Made by a program: the position numbers and the translations under genes
Part shown: positions 28,200 through 36,412 of the stretch, piece after piece
Layout: each line of letters begins with the position of its first letter
How positions within the stretch are numbered: position 1 is the first letter of the stretch
DNA from: Permianibacter fluminis
Lineage (GTDB): Bacteria; Pseudomonadota; Gammaproteobacteria; Enterobacterales; Permianibacteraceae
DNA: 64,000 bases
Direction of reading: 5' to 3'
Assembly: GCF_013179735.1 (NCBI RefSeq)
Contig: NZ_JABMEG010000001.1
Location: forward strand, 3,286,001-3,350,000
The notes under the pieces: model-generated
Database searches by the model: none
The model's input: the letters and a program-made list of their open reading frames with translations, nothing else
Told to the model about the DNA's origin: nothing

Positions 28200-28694
28200 A
28201 TGACGAAGCCCAATCGACTATCCCGCTTGTTCACCCGCTGCAAAAGCTTGCCGGCGCCGCTGCAATCGTTCGCGATGAGTTTCTTGTTCGGTAGCGCGGT
28301 GAAGTTTTTCGCCACTGCCCGCATCCGCATCACCGAGGCCGAACACGGCCGCGTGATCATGGTGATCCGCAACCGGCGCAAAGTGCAGAACCACATCAAG
28401 GGCGTACACGCCACGGCCATGGCGCTGCTGGCAGAATCCGCGACGGGCCTGGTGCTCGGCATGAGCTTGCCGGACGACAAGCTGCCGCTGATGAAAACGA
28501 TGAAGGTCAATTACGTCAAACGCGCGCAAGGCGATCTGAAAGCCATTGCCACGCTAAGCCCCGAGCAACTGCGGGCCATTGAAAACGATGAGCGTGGCGA
28601 CATCGTGATCGCAGTCACTGTCACCGACAGCGAAGGCAATGAACCGCTGCAGGCAGAAATGCTGTGGGCCTGGCGACCCAAGAAAGCCAGCTGA
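28200..28694 (+). CDS. DUF4442 family hotdog-fold protein
   Basis: A 164-aa protein of the DUF4442 group, related to PaaI-type acyl-CoA thioesterases. Pattern: KNHxKGVHA-like NHIKGVHATAMALLAESATG (residues 64-83), which is the helix-bearing hotdog core, and KTMKVNYVKRAQGDLKA. The catalytic Asp/Glu of true thioesterases cannot be assigned. It stands alone. Confidence 0.85.
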   Translation: MTKPNRLSRLFTRCKSLPAPLQSFAMSFLFGSAVKFFATARIRITEAEHGRVIMVIRNRRKVQNHIKGVHATAMALLAESATGLVLGMSLPDDKLPLMKTMKVNYVKRAQGDLKAIATLSPEQLRAIENDERGDIVIAVTVTDSEGNEPLQAEMLWAWRPKKAS

Positions 28695-28840
28695 TATGCA
28701 ACCATAAGAAAGACCACAAACGGCGGTGTTTTTTAACCCCACGGCACCGGCATCGGCCATTGCCGACGGGCGATCCGGATGCAAACCGCTACCGTTGCGG
28801 CAAACCCGCGTCAGAAAACACTACCACCTCGAGCTTTCAC

Positions 28841-29605
28841 TTAACCAGTCTGGCTTAACTCGGCGCAGTGCTGCCCAAGCGACTTGCGCCGCGGCCCCTG
28901 CGCAACCAGCAACATACCAACATCGGCGGCGGTCTTCAGCAAGCCAAAAAGCAACATACCGCCGAGCGAATCCAACGCCTGTCCGGCAAATATAATCACC
29001 AAGTGCATGGGGATAATGCGCATATAGGGCGTAATAAACATTAACCCCAGATTGGGCACTGTTTGTCTATCTACCGTGACCTGCTGACGATGCTCCAGCA
29101 TCAGCTCGAACACTAGCGCAATCAGACAGAGACCGAAAAATAGATCAACGGCGTAAAGCCCTTTGCCAAGCACGAGAAGAAAAACAAGATGTAACAGGCA
29201 AAAAAACAAGTAATGAGACAGAAAAGAGACAATGCACTTTCTCTTCTCTCGATTTGCGAGCTCACGAATTCCCTCGTCGTAACGAACGCCGACACTATCA
29301 AAACGCTGCAAGCGAAGTATTCTCACCGCATTGCTAATACCGATGAGCACACTTTGTGCCCAATAGGTCAACATCAGCGAGAAATTGCTCCATCCGCCGA
29401 AGATTGCAGCGGCTAATACCAGACAATTGACCAGTACGAGACCGAGAATCTCTCTACGGTCCTTCACACGTTGCGACAGCAGAATCGTTGACTGCCGCGC
29501 CACCTCAGCGGCATGAACATAGCGGCTACCACAAGCCACGCAGGTCAATCGAAGTTTGACGGCCATTGCGGATCGAGTTGCACCGCAGACAGGACATGCC
29601 AGCAT
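28841..29605 (-). CDS. Zinc-ribbon membrane protein, DUF6498-like
   Basis: A 254-aa protein. Its N-terminus forms a two-knuckle zinc ribbon (CPVCG at 4-8 and CVACG at 22-26), followed by about six membrane helices beginning near residue 55. The membrane part, with NFSLMLTYWAQSVLIGISNA, resembles DUF6498 proteins. Role unknown. It is lower in GC than its neighbours. Confidence 0.7.
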   Translation of the reverse strand: MLACPVCGATRSAMAVKLRLTCVACGSRYVHAAEVARQSTILLSQRVKDRREILGLVLVNCLVLAAAIFGGWSNFSLMLTYWAQSVLIGISNAVRILRLQRFDSVGVRYDEGIRELANREKRKCIVSFLSHYLFFCLLHLVFLLVLGKGLYAVDLFFGLCLIALVFELMLEHRQQVTVDRQTVPNLGLMFITPYMRIIPMHLVIIFAGQALDSLGGMLLFGLLKTAADVGMLLVAQGPRRKSLGQHCAELSQTG

Positions 29606-29686
29606 GGAAAATATGACGAGCCTTAATTCGTAAGGCGTGCAGCTTAACTCAAACCAAGTGCATGAAGGTACTGTTGCGCCATAGTT

Positions 29687-31396
29687 CTAGGCGCCGAGCA
29701 ACTGCAGTACACCGTTGGAACTGAGATTGGCTTGTTGCGCGATGGCAAGACCAAATTGTTGCAGGATTTGGCTGCGGGCCAGCTCGGCGGTTTCAACGGC
29801 GAAATCGGCATCGCGAATACGGCTGCGGCTGGTTTCGGCGTTTTCGCGGGTGTTGCCGAGATTGGCGATGGTCGATTGCAGCCGATTCATCACCGCGCCC
29901 ATTTTGGCGCGCTGGGAATCGACTTGGGTCAGCGCGTCATCAAGGAACATCACGGCGAATTGCGGCGCGTTGATCAGATCCAGATCGGTCAGACCCAGAC
30001 TGGTGGTCGAGACGCCACCAAAACCCGCATCGATGGTTTCAAAGCGGTTGGCACCAACCTGAAAACTGACAATCTCGCCGCCGAGGCTGTCGGAACCCAA
30101 GGTCGGGAACACGACATTGAAACCGTCCATCGGCTGATCGCTGACGCCGTTGCCATCACCCACGTTCGGGAACACGCTCTTGGCGGTGTAGACCGCACCA
30201 CCATCAACATCGAGACCACCAATCGCGCCGGTATCCTCGTTGGCAAAATTGAACGTGCCAATAAATGCAGCGCCGTTGGCGGTAAAGTCGGCTTCAAATG
30301 CAGCAAGGTTGGCATAGGCACCGCTGCTGGCGTTCGCCAGTGCCGTGCTCAGATTGCTGCCAGGGTTGGCGTTCATGTACACCATCAGATCTTTGATACC
30401 GTTGCCGCCAGCAGCCTGAATCTGTTCGTGCAAATAGCGCACAGCGGAATAGCCGGCAGAATAACCGGCACTTGCCGAGACATCATCAGCGGCAAAAGCG
30501 GCCATGACTGCCGCCGTATTGGTGCCGTTGGCGGTATCGCCGGCCACGCGTTCGTCAGCGCCGTGAATGAATTCGGCAGTGCCTTCGATGAACCAGTTTG
30601 GCAACGCGCCCGGCGTGAAATTGGTCGCTCGGCCCATGATGGCGTGCACCATTTCATGGCCGATGATGCGGTCATTGAAGAACGGTGAGCTGCCGCCGTC
30701 GGGCAGGTTTGGCGGCACGAAATCGGCCATGTCGACATTCAATTCCATGCCGGTGGTATGACCGTTGCCGTCGAGTCCGGTGTAACTCACCGAGGCCAAT
30801 ACCCCACCGGCACCATCTGAACTGGGATCATTCAAATCCACAGTAATGGTCGCGCCATCGCCAACAATGCCGTAGTAATCGCGGACCCGATTTTCGGCTT
30901 CCGGCAACCAGACCGCTTTCAGGCCCATCACCACCACGCGCTGGGCAAATGTCGCTGAAGATGATGCTCCAGCCGGACTGAACAGCGATTTGCCACCAAA
31001 GCGGGTGGTGTCATTGATACGGTTAATTTCTTGTTGCAGCGCGGTGACTTCTTTTTGCAGCGCTTCACGCTCCTGCGGACCGTTGCTGCCGTTGGCTGAC
31101 TGCACGGCCAGATCGCGCATGCGCAGGATGGCGTTGGTGACTTCCTGCAACGAACCTTCGGCAGTTTGCAGCATCGACAGGCCATCGTTGGCATTGCGCA
31201 TGGCCTGTGCCAGCCCGCCGACCTGGGCACTCAAGCGATTGCTGATTTGCAATCCGGCAGCGTCGTCCTTGGCGCTGTTGATTTTGTAGCCCGAGGACAG
31301 GCGCTGGAAGCGCAAGCCCAGAGACTGACTGGATTGATAGAGTTGCCGCTGCGCGTTAAGCGCCGCGACATTCGTGTTGAGTTGCACCGAGTGCAT
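29687..31396 (-). CDS. Flagellinolysin: flagellin with embedded zinc metallopeptidase domain
   Basis: A 569-aa flagellin. Residues 1-145 are a normal N-terminal D0/D1 (LNTNVAALNAQRQL, RLSSGYKINSAKDDAAGLQI) and about 470-569 a normal C-terminal D0 (NTRENAETSRSRIRDADFA, ending GVLQLLGA). The surface-exposed middle, replacing D2/D3, carries a gluzincin-type site: H247-E248-x-x-H251 in GHEMVHAIMG and E271 in NWFIEGTAEF as third zinc ligand. This is the architecture of flagellinolysin, a described family whose filaments are proteolytic. The frame is open throughout. GAGGGG abuts the ATG, while a GTG at 31387 has better spacing, so the protein may start three residues later. A FliA promoter lies upstream. 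Confidence 0.93.
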   Translation of the reverse strand: MHSVQLNTNVAALNAQRQLYQSSQSLGLRFQRLSSGYKINSAKDDAAGLQISNRLSAQVGGLAQAMRNANDGLSMLQTAEGSLQEVTNAILRMRDLAVQSANGSNGPQEREALQKEVTALQQEINRINDTTRFGGKSLFSPAGASSSATFAQRVVVMGLKAVWLPEAENRVRDYYGIVGDGATITVDLNDPSSDGAGGVLASVSYTGLDGNGHTTGMELNVDMADFVPPNLPDGGSSPFFNDRIIGHEMVHAIMGRATNFTPGALPNWFIEGTAEFIHGADERVAGDTANGTNTAAVMAAFAADDVSASAGYSAGYSAVRYLHEQIQAAGGNGIKDLMVYMNANPGSNLSTALANASSGAYANLAAFEADFTANGAAFIGTFNFANEDTGAIGGLDVDGGAVYTAKSVFPNVGDGNGVSDQPMDGFNVVFPTLGSDSLGGEIVSFQVGANRFETIDAGFGGVSTTSLGLTDLDLINAPQFAVMFLDDALTQVDSQRAKMGAVMNRLQSTIANLGNTRENAETSRSRIRDADFAVETAELARSQILQQFGLAIAQQANLSSNGVLQLLGA

Positions 31397-31462
31397 CCCC
31401 TCAAGCTGGCGTCCAACGCCAACGCACGACCCCTGCCCCCTTGGCAGGGAGTCACGCAGAAG

Positions 31463-31489
31463 AAGTCGGCCCGGCCGGCGGAAACTTTA
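31463..31489 (-). promoter_or_regulatory. Sigma-28 (FliA) promoter of the flagellinolysin gene
   Basis: On the minus strand TAAAGTTT, 11 nt, then GCCGACTT. The -35 matches the FliA consensus exactly and the -10 (consensus GCCGATAA) at five of eight positions including the GCCGA core, with the standard 11-nt spacer. The start codon lies 67 nt downstream of the -10. Confidence 0.85.
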
Positions 31490-31650
31490 GGGGAAGAGAG
31501 GAAAATCGGGCCAAAGCGGCAGGAATCGGCCCGGATCCAGCAGGAATTCCATGCTGCAGCGCCGCATTTCAGTTGATACCGGAACCGGACTGACCCAAAC
31601 CGGCTCGGCTTCAGCTCACCAATGCGACCGGCACCAGCGAGCTGCAGTGC

Positions 31651-32421
31651 TCAATTACGCTGGCAATAGAACACACTGAGGTAATTCGGGGTCGGGTACT
31701 GAATCTCGGCCAGCGCGACATCGATGCCGAGAGACTTCTTCAAATCGGCCTGCAGCGCCTCTGCGGCCTGGCGCTCGTCCGGGTTGTAGCGAATCAGGTT
31801 TTGCTCGATGTGATAGCCCGGCCGGGCATTGATCTCGTCCGGCAACGCCCGCACCCGCCAGCTGGCGGCACTGTTGCTTTCACGCAGCCTCAGCGTCGAC
31901 TCGGCCTTGGCTTTGCCGGTTCCTGAATTATCGGCGCAATAGAATGCATCAACCCGAATCGCTCCGTAGGGCTTGTCCGGATTCGCCACTTTTGCACTCG
32001 ACAGGGAAACCGCAGGAGCGAGTTCCTCTTCCTTGAAAAATGTCGCCGACGCTTCGGCTTTTTGTTTGACGGTCGGGTCACCGGCAGCCACTGCGATGGC
32101 CTGCAGCAGTTTCCAGCGAAACGGGTCTTCGGCCAGCGAATCCACCAGCACCCGCATTGCCTCTTCTTCACGGGCGTTGTGCTCCTTGGCACTCAGCACC
32201 GCCTTGACCTCCTGATACAACTGCAAACTCAAGGCTCGCGAAGACTCCAGCCGTTTCATTTCGGCATCGGACAGTTTGAGCGCATTGTCCAGACGCACCG
32301 TTTCGGCTTGCAGCGCTTTCAACTGCGCATCGAGCGGCAAGGCATACCACGCCGCGGTAGTGGCGATTGCCAGTGAAATCAACGTCAAGATTTTGCTGAA
32401 TTGATCCATCCAGGCCGACAT
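31651..32421 (-). CDS. Membrane-anchored coiled-coil protein of unknown function
   Basis: A 256-aa protein. One helix near the N-terminus (ILTLISLAIATTAAWYAL, residues 11-28), then a coiled coil (about 32-62, LKALQAETVRLDNALKLSDA), a helical segment, and a C-terminal alpha/beta region with Y/C/D-rich FYCADNSG and a terminal SVFYCQRN. Start chosen at ATG 32421 behind GGGAGGG. The topology suggests a periplasmic or cytoplasmic C-terminal domain tethered to the inner membrane. I do not recognise the family. Confidence 0.7.
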   Translation of the reverse strand: MSAWMDQFSKILTLISLAIATTAAWYALPLDAQLKALQAETVRLDNALKLSDAEMKRLESSRALSLQLYQEVKAVLSAKEHNAREEEAMRVLVDSLAEDPFRWKLLQAIAVAAGDPTVKQKAEASATFFKEEELAPAVSLSSAKVANPDKPYGAIRVDAFYCADNSGTGKAKAESTLRLRESNSAASWRVRALPDEINARPGYHIEQNLIRYNPDERQAAEALQADLKKSLGIDVALAEIQYPTPNYLSVFYCQRN

Positions 32422-32614
32422 GTCGGGTCCCTCCCTTGCGCCAATTAAAGAAGCTGAGCGCCCACAGCAGACTGACAACGTGATGACGTCTGGTGATGCC
32501 ATGACGTAACCACCAAGACCGGACGCACCGGCACTGACACCGGTCAGTGTCATAATGGCCACCCAGCGATGAGCAGCGGTTCTGCAGAAACACGCCTGCC
32601 GGAGGCGGCCATCA

Positions 32615-33394
32615 TCACAGCCTTGGCGGTAGAAAAAGCTTGGCGTCCGTCTCGCGATATTGATGCAATCGATTGCCGACCCCGCGGAAACCAAGCAAAG
32701 CGCGGCTATCCAGTCGGGTATGCATGAATCGTACGCCAATGGCCTGCGTTTGCGAATGCAGTTTCAGTCGTCCGCTGCTGCCGTATATCCTGCCTGCCCC
32801 ATGCTGGGGCCACTCGCTGTACTCGCCATTGTTTGCCACCGGTAAGGCTGGTTCTGCAGACGTGATATCCAAAAACAACTGTTCGTCAGATTGCGGCTCG
32901 ACTTGCCATTGAATCCGGATGGACTGATCCGGATCACGAACCAAGCCCGGCTGAAGATCCGGCAGGGCCAGCACATCATCGGTCGCACGATGCCCCAAGA
33001 CATCGTCGCGCCACTCCAGGTGATATTGCGGTGCCGTCGCCAAGGTCGCGCAATAATGTCGGGGCGCAAAAAAGTGCTCGCCGGGCCCGCGATTGAAATT
33101 GGCCTTCAGCACGTTGCCATTGACCGACAACTGCTGCTGCGGCGTCAATGTCCACCACGTCTGGATATATTCACCGATCCAGTCGCCTCGTTTGGCGCTG
33201 CGCTGAAACGCCGCGCAGATCTCGACCGTTTTGCCATCCGATAACTGAACCATATCAAGTTGCAGATAGCTATGTTGCCGCAGGTCAACTCCTTTGGCAC
33301 TGAAGCGCTTGCCATCGTCGCTGCACGCAGTCAGACAAAGAACACCAAGCGATAGCAAAAACCATTGGTGGCACCGATAAAGTGTTGTAGTCAA
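32615..33394 (-). CDS. Putative lipoprotein of unknown function
   Basis: About 260 aa. Residues 1-24 from a TTG at 33394 form a classic lipoprotein signal (TTTLYRCHQWFLLSLGVLCLTAC, lipobox LTAC with the acylated Cys), and AGGGA precedes that TTG by 6 nt. A GTG at 33457 overlapping the upstream stop as GTGA is the alternative, but it would put 21 odd residues before the signal. The mature part is beta-rich. It follows the sialidase-fold gene directly, so the two are likely cotranscribed. Confidence 0.65.
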   Translation of the reverse strand: MTTTLYRCHQWFLLSLGVLCLTACSDDGKRFSAKGVDLRQHSYLQLDMVQLSDGKTVEICAAFQRSAKRGDWIGEYIQTWWTLTPQQQLSVNGNVLKANFNRGPGEHFFAPRHYCATLATAPQYHLEWRDDVLGHRATDDVLALPDLQPGLVRDPDQSIRIQWQVEPQSDEQLFLDITSAEPALPVANNGEYSEWPQHGAGRIYGSSGRLKLHSQTQAIGVRFMHTRLDSRALLGFRGVGNRLHQYRETDAKLFLPPRL

Positions 33395-33453
33395 ACTTGT
33401 TCCCTGTTCGATTGAGTTGGGTTGCGTTGCGTTAAATTGACTTGTCGTCAATG

Positions 33454-34743
33454 TCACAGCTTGGCCAGCGGTATCGCCAACGAGCGTACCTGCGGCATTT
33501 TCGCTTCGCTGGTATCGGTCCAGGCAGCAATGATGTTGTCGCCTTGAATGACCAGCCGAGGAAAGCCGCTGCTGCGTCCGAGTCCGGTATGCACCAAGGT
33601 GTGTACCGGGCCGGCACGCAATTGCTGTTGTTCCAAATCAATTCGGCGCAGCCGCAATGCGGCCTGCTCACCGTCCCGCTCCAGCCAACTGACAACCGCT
33701 TGATGGGCCGAAACCATGACCAACGCCACACGGCCCAACGGGCGCCCGGTATCGACCCGCAACGGCGCACCAAACGCGCCATCTGCACCGGCAAAGGCGA
33801 CCTGAACCCTCGGAATATTCTGGCCACCGGTATACCAGGCAACAGCCAGCTGCTGGGCAAAGCTGGCCAACGCGGGGCCGTTGACCGGGCAACCGGGGAT
33901 TTCCCAATTGTCGGCATGGACGATTTGCGGTGCGCTCCAGCTACCGCGCTGCCAGCGCAGTGTGGCGATATCGCGAATCTCGTTGGCGGCATGATCGCGA
34001 TAACCGACGACGATACCGTCCGGCAGCGTCGTCGCCGTCGTTTGACAGCAAGTGCAGGTATCGCTGTCGATGACCTGCTCGGTCAGTTTTTTGCCTTCAC
34101 GATCAAAGCTCGCATGACGCAACTGCATCGTTTCTGCATCACCGCGAGCCTCGCGACCATCCAGCCACACGACCGACAGCGTGTTGTCACGTTGCGGCAG
34201 CAAGGTGACAAAGCCATGCTCGGTTGGCGTGCCGTCATCATGCGGTGAGAACGGTGCCGACCAATGCCGACCGTGGTCCGGAGAAAAGACCAGACGGATA
34301 TCATAGGCGTAGCTGTCGGGCGCCGATTTCTGCAGCCAGTGCGCCACCAGCGTGCCGTCGCTCAAGGCTACCAGCGACGGAAAATCGGCCCAATTGATAA
34401 ACCAGTTGTCACCGCTTGAAATCTTTGTCGGCGCTGACCATTGTTTGCCCTGCAAACTGGCAAACCACAATGACGCTGGCGCACCGTCGACTTTTTCCAG
34501 CCAGCTCATCAGCACCTGCCCATTCGCGGCAAAAAGCTGGGGATATTGACTGCCGGCATTTGTCTGCAGCGGCAACGGTTCTGCTTTCAACAACCCAATA
34601 GTCGGTAATTCACTTGCTTTTGTTTCGTTTGCCGGCACGTCACCTGAAGGTCCGCCGGATGGCGCTTGTCCGGGTTCGACCGCGAATGCCGGCCAAGGAG
34701 TCAGGAACAATGCCAAGCAGATCGCGCGCCAACAAACCGACAT
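33454..34743 (-). CDS. Exported sialidase-fold (BNR repeat) protein
   Basis: A 429-aa exported protein with a signal peptide (1-20, cleaved after AFA). It shows repeated Asp-box-like BNR elements of a six-bladed propeller, such as FSPDHGRHWSAPF and LQGKQWSAPTKIS. A CTCC motif (DTCTCCQTTATTLPDG) followed by VGYRDHAANEIRDIA marks a subgroup of sialidase-like proteins whose activity is not known; the arginine triad of true sialidases cannot be assigned. Start ATG at 34743 behind GAAGGG. Confidence 0.78.
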   Translation of the reverse strand: MSVCWRAICLALFLTPWPAFAVEPGQAPSGGPSGDVPANETKASELPTIGLLKAEPLPLQTNAGSQYPQLFAANGQVLMSWLEKVDGAPASLWFASLQGKQWSAPTKISSGDNWFINWADFPSLVALSDGTLVAHWLQKSAPDSYAYDIRLVFSPDHGRHWSAPFSPHDDGTPTEHGFVTLLPQRDNTLSVVWLDGREARGDAETMQLRHASFDREGKKLTEQVIDSDTCTCCQTTATTLPDGIVVGYRDHAANEIRDIATLRWQRGSWSAPQIVHADNWEIPGCPVNGPALASFAQQLAVAWYTGGQNIPRVQVAFAGADGAFGAPLRVDTGRPLGRVALVMVSAHQAVVSWLERDGEQAALRLRRIDLEQQQLRAGPVHTLVHTGLGRSSGFPRLVIQGDNIIAAWTDTSEAKMPQVRSLAIPLAKL

Positions 34744-34819
34744 TTCACCCTTCCTCTCTTTCAAACACACAAACACTCAATCACTCAACCATTCGCCACG
34801 GTAGCGCGAGGTCATGCCA

Positions 34820-35089
34820 TCACGGTTGATAGTGCTGATCGGTACGCGGCAACTGCGGCGCTTGCTCATCCAGTGATTGCCGGTAGCGTATGCAGCCCTG
34901 AATGAACACCGGCCATTCCGGCACAGTCGGCTGCGGATCCGTTTGCTCCGGCAACAGGCCCCACAACGCCGGGTGGTGCCAGCACAGATCGTGACCGGTG
35001 CTGTCACGATGCTCACGGATACCCTGCCGCAGGCGTTTGACTTCTGCGATCAACTGTTCGCGCGACCAGCCATCAAGTTCATTATCCAT
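34820..35089 (-). CDS. Small conserved hypothetical protein
   Basis: An 89-aa cytoplasmic protein starting MDNELDGWSREQLIAEVKRL, with a Leu/Arg-rich helix followed by REHRDSTGHDLCWHHPALWG and a C-terminal FIQGCIRYRQSLD. This combination recurs as a short conserved protein in many Proteobacteria; no function is known to me. The start is ATG 35089; upstream in-frame codons lack similarity. Confidence 0.7.
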   Translation of the reverse strand: MDNELDGWSREQLIAEVKRLRQGIREHRDSTGHDLCWHHPALWGLLPEQTDPQPTVPEWPVFIQGCIRYRQSLDEQAPQLPRTDQHYQP

Positions 35090-35140
35090 ACCGTTCACCA
35101 CGCTTAACCCCCTCGACCAATCCGCGCTACGCGAGTCTGC

Positions 35141-35180
35141 TCGAACTGGCTCAAGCCTGTTCAAACCTGATCGAATTTGC
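35141..35180. repeat. Four-copy 10-bp degenerate tandem repeat
   Basis: TCGAACTGGC, TCAAGCCTGT, TCAAACCTGA, TCGAATTTGC in register, beginning 52 nt upstream of the small conserved gene on the minus strand. A 10-bp period is about one helical turn. Confidence 0.5.
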
Positions 35181-35213
35181 TTTGCTCAGCTACGTTCAGT
35201 GCGCGTTATGCCA

Positions 35214-35423
35214 TCACTTGAGCATACGAATCGTTTGCCCGGGCCCCGCCAGTTCATGAAAGACATCATCGAGGAAGCATGCCAATTCCGACTCCTCAAT
35301 TCCAGCCGGGAAGTTCACTGCCGTTTCTTTCCTGCGCAGCCCCATGGCACTGCGATAGGCAACCCACTGGCCATGTTCCCAGCGCACATCCAGCTCAAAG
35401 CGACCGTAGATATCGAATCTCAT
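35214..35423 (-). CDS. Small conserved hypothetical protein (69 aa)
   Basis: A compact beta-rich protein, MRFDIYGRFELDVRWEHGQW at the start and FLDDVFHELAGPGQTIRML at the end. No signal or helix. It is read on the same strand as its neighbours and ends 28 nt before the GFA gene in genomic terms. Homologues of this size exist in Proteobacteria, but I cannot give a function. Confidence 0.6.
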   Translation of the reverse strand: MRFDIYGRFELDVRWEHGQWVAYRSAMGLRRKETAVNFPAGIEESELACFLDDVFHELAGPGQTIRMLK

Positions 35424-35450
35424 GTCCGGCGGCGCCTTCTCATTCTGTGC

Positions 35451-35957
35451 TCAAGACGCCGACGCACCGGTATTGCGTGCCAGCAAGATAGCGCGGCGCG
35501 CCAGACTCGCTGCCGGCCAATAGCGATCACGGTCATAGTATTCCGGCACAGCGGGAATATTTGCCGGAAGCACCAGCCAGGGCTGTTTCGACGCGGTAAA
35601 AATATGAATGTCAGGTGGCAGATGATCCGGATCATCCAAGGTGCCGACTCGGACAAAACTGACCATCGGGCCGGCACCGGAGTAATGACTCCAAAGTGCC
35701 AACCGGCAATGCGGACAACGGGCAATCTTCTGGCCCCTGCCGCTTTCCGATGGTGTGTCGATGAGTTCCGGTTCCCCCGCCAGAAGCAGGACCCGATCGG
35801 CCTCGATCATCGCATTCAAGGCAAACGAGGCGCCACTTTCGCGTTGACACCAACGGCAGTGACAGCAGTGGACAAACAGCGGCGCTGTCTGCAACTGATA
35901 GCGAACGCGGCGGCAATCGCAGCCGCCCGGCAAGGGGTAATGTGTGCTGGCAGGCAT
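35451..35957 (-). CDS. GFA family zinc protein
   Basis: A 168-aa member of the glutathione-dependent formaldehyde-activating (GFA/DUF636) family. Zinc-binding cysteines: GGCDCRRVRYQL near the N-terminus, VHCCHCRWCQRESG, and CPHCRLALWSHY. Most family members are not true formaldehyde-activating enzymes; substrate unknown. It starts just after the stop of the small membrane protein gene (6 nt). Confidence 0.88.
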   Translation of the reverse strand: MPASTHYPLPGGCDCRRVRYQLQTAPLFVHCCHCRWCQRESGASFALNAMIEADRVLLLAGEPELIDTPSESGRGQKIARCPHCRLALWSHYSGAGPMVSFVRVGTLDDPDHLPPDIHIFTASKQPWLVLPANIPAVPEYYDRDRYWPAASLARRAILLARNTGASAS

Positions 35958-35963
35958 CGGTCT

Positions 35964-36353
35964 TCACTCCCCCGCAGCGCTGTCGTCTTCGGCAAAATGG
36001 AAGCGATGCAACAACCGGTGCACCAGCGGACCAAAGATCAAACCGGCGGCAGCCAGAAACACCAGCCCGGCGAACAAGGCGTAGCAACCAGCAAAGAGCT
36101 TGCCGAGATCCGTTTTCAGTTCCGACACAGGTCCCATGCCACCCAGGATCATCGCCGCATTCAAAAATGCATCAATCCAGCGCATGCCTTCGATGAAATG
36201 GTAACCCAACATGCCAATCGACAAGGCGACGGCAATGACCAGCAGAGCAAATCCCAGATAACCGTAAAGTCGATGCCGAAAGCGTGCCGCTGACAGCGGC
36301 GCCTGTCGCTTGTGTTCAAAACTCAACTCAAACAAGTCCCTGCGCCTGGCCAT
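35964..36353 (-). CDS. Small membrane protein with channel-like loop
   Basis: A 129-aa protein with a basic N-terminus (ARRRDLFELSFEHKRQ) and three hydrophobic helices. Between the first and last lies IEGMRWIDAFLNAAMILGGMGPV, which looks like a pore helix and loop of Ion_trans_2-type channels, but the potassium filter TVGYG is not present. Start ATG 36353 behind GGAGTG. It lies downstream of the M28 peptidase gene, separated by a hairpin. Confidence 0.65.
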   Translation of the reverse strand: MARRRDLFELSFEHKRQAPLSAARFRHRLYGYLGFALLVIAVALSIGMLGYHFIEGMRWIDAFLNAAMILGGMGPVSELKTDLGKLFAGCYALFAGLVFLAAAGLIFGPLVHRLLHRFHFAEDDSAAGE

Positions 36354-36371
36354 TTGCACTCCGCGTGAGTT

Positions 36372-36407
36372 GACGGGCAGGCGCATGACGTCACGCGCCT
36401 GCCCGTC
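36372..36407. terminator. Strong hairpin after the M28 peptidase gene
   Basis: A perfect 13-bp stem GACGGGCAGGCGC/GCGCCTGCCCGTC with a 10-nt loop that is itself palindromic (ATGACGTCAC). It begins 6 nt after the peptidase stop. No T tract follows on the minus strand, so it may attenuate or stabilise the mRNA rather than terminate. Confidence 0.6.
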
Positions 36408-36412
36408 CGTTA

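Noticed and set aside
29687-31396. Could the flagellin be interrupted by a mobile element?
   Set aside because: The inserted part is in frame, contains a coherent peptidase domain and has no repeats or transposase; it is a domain insertion.
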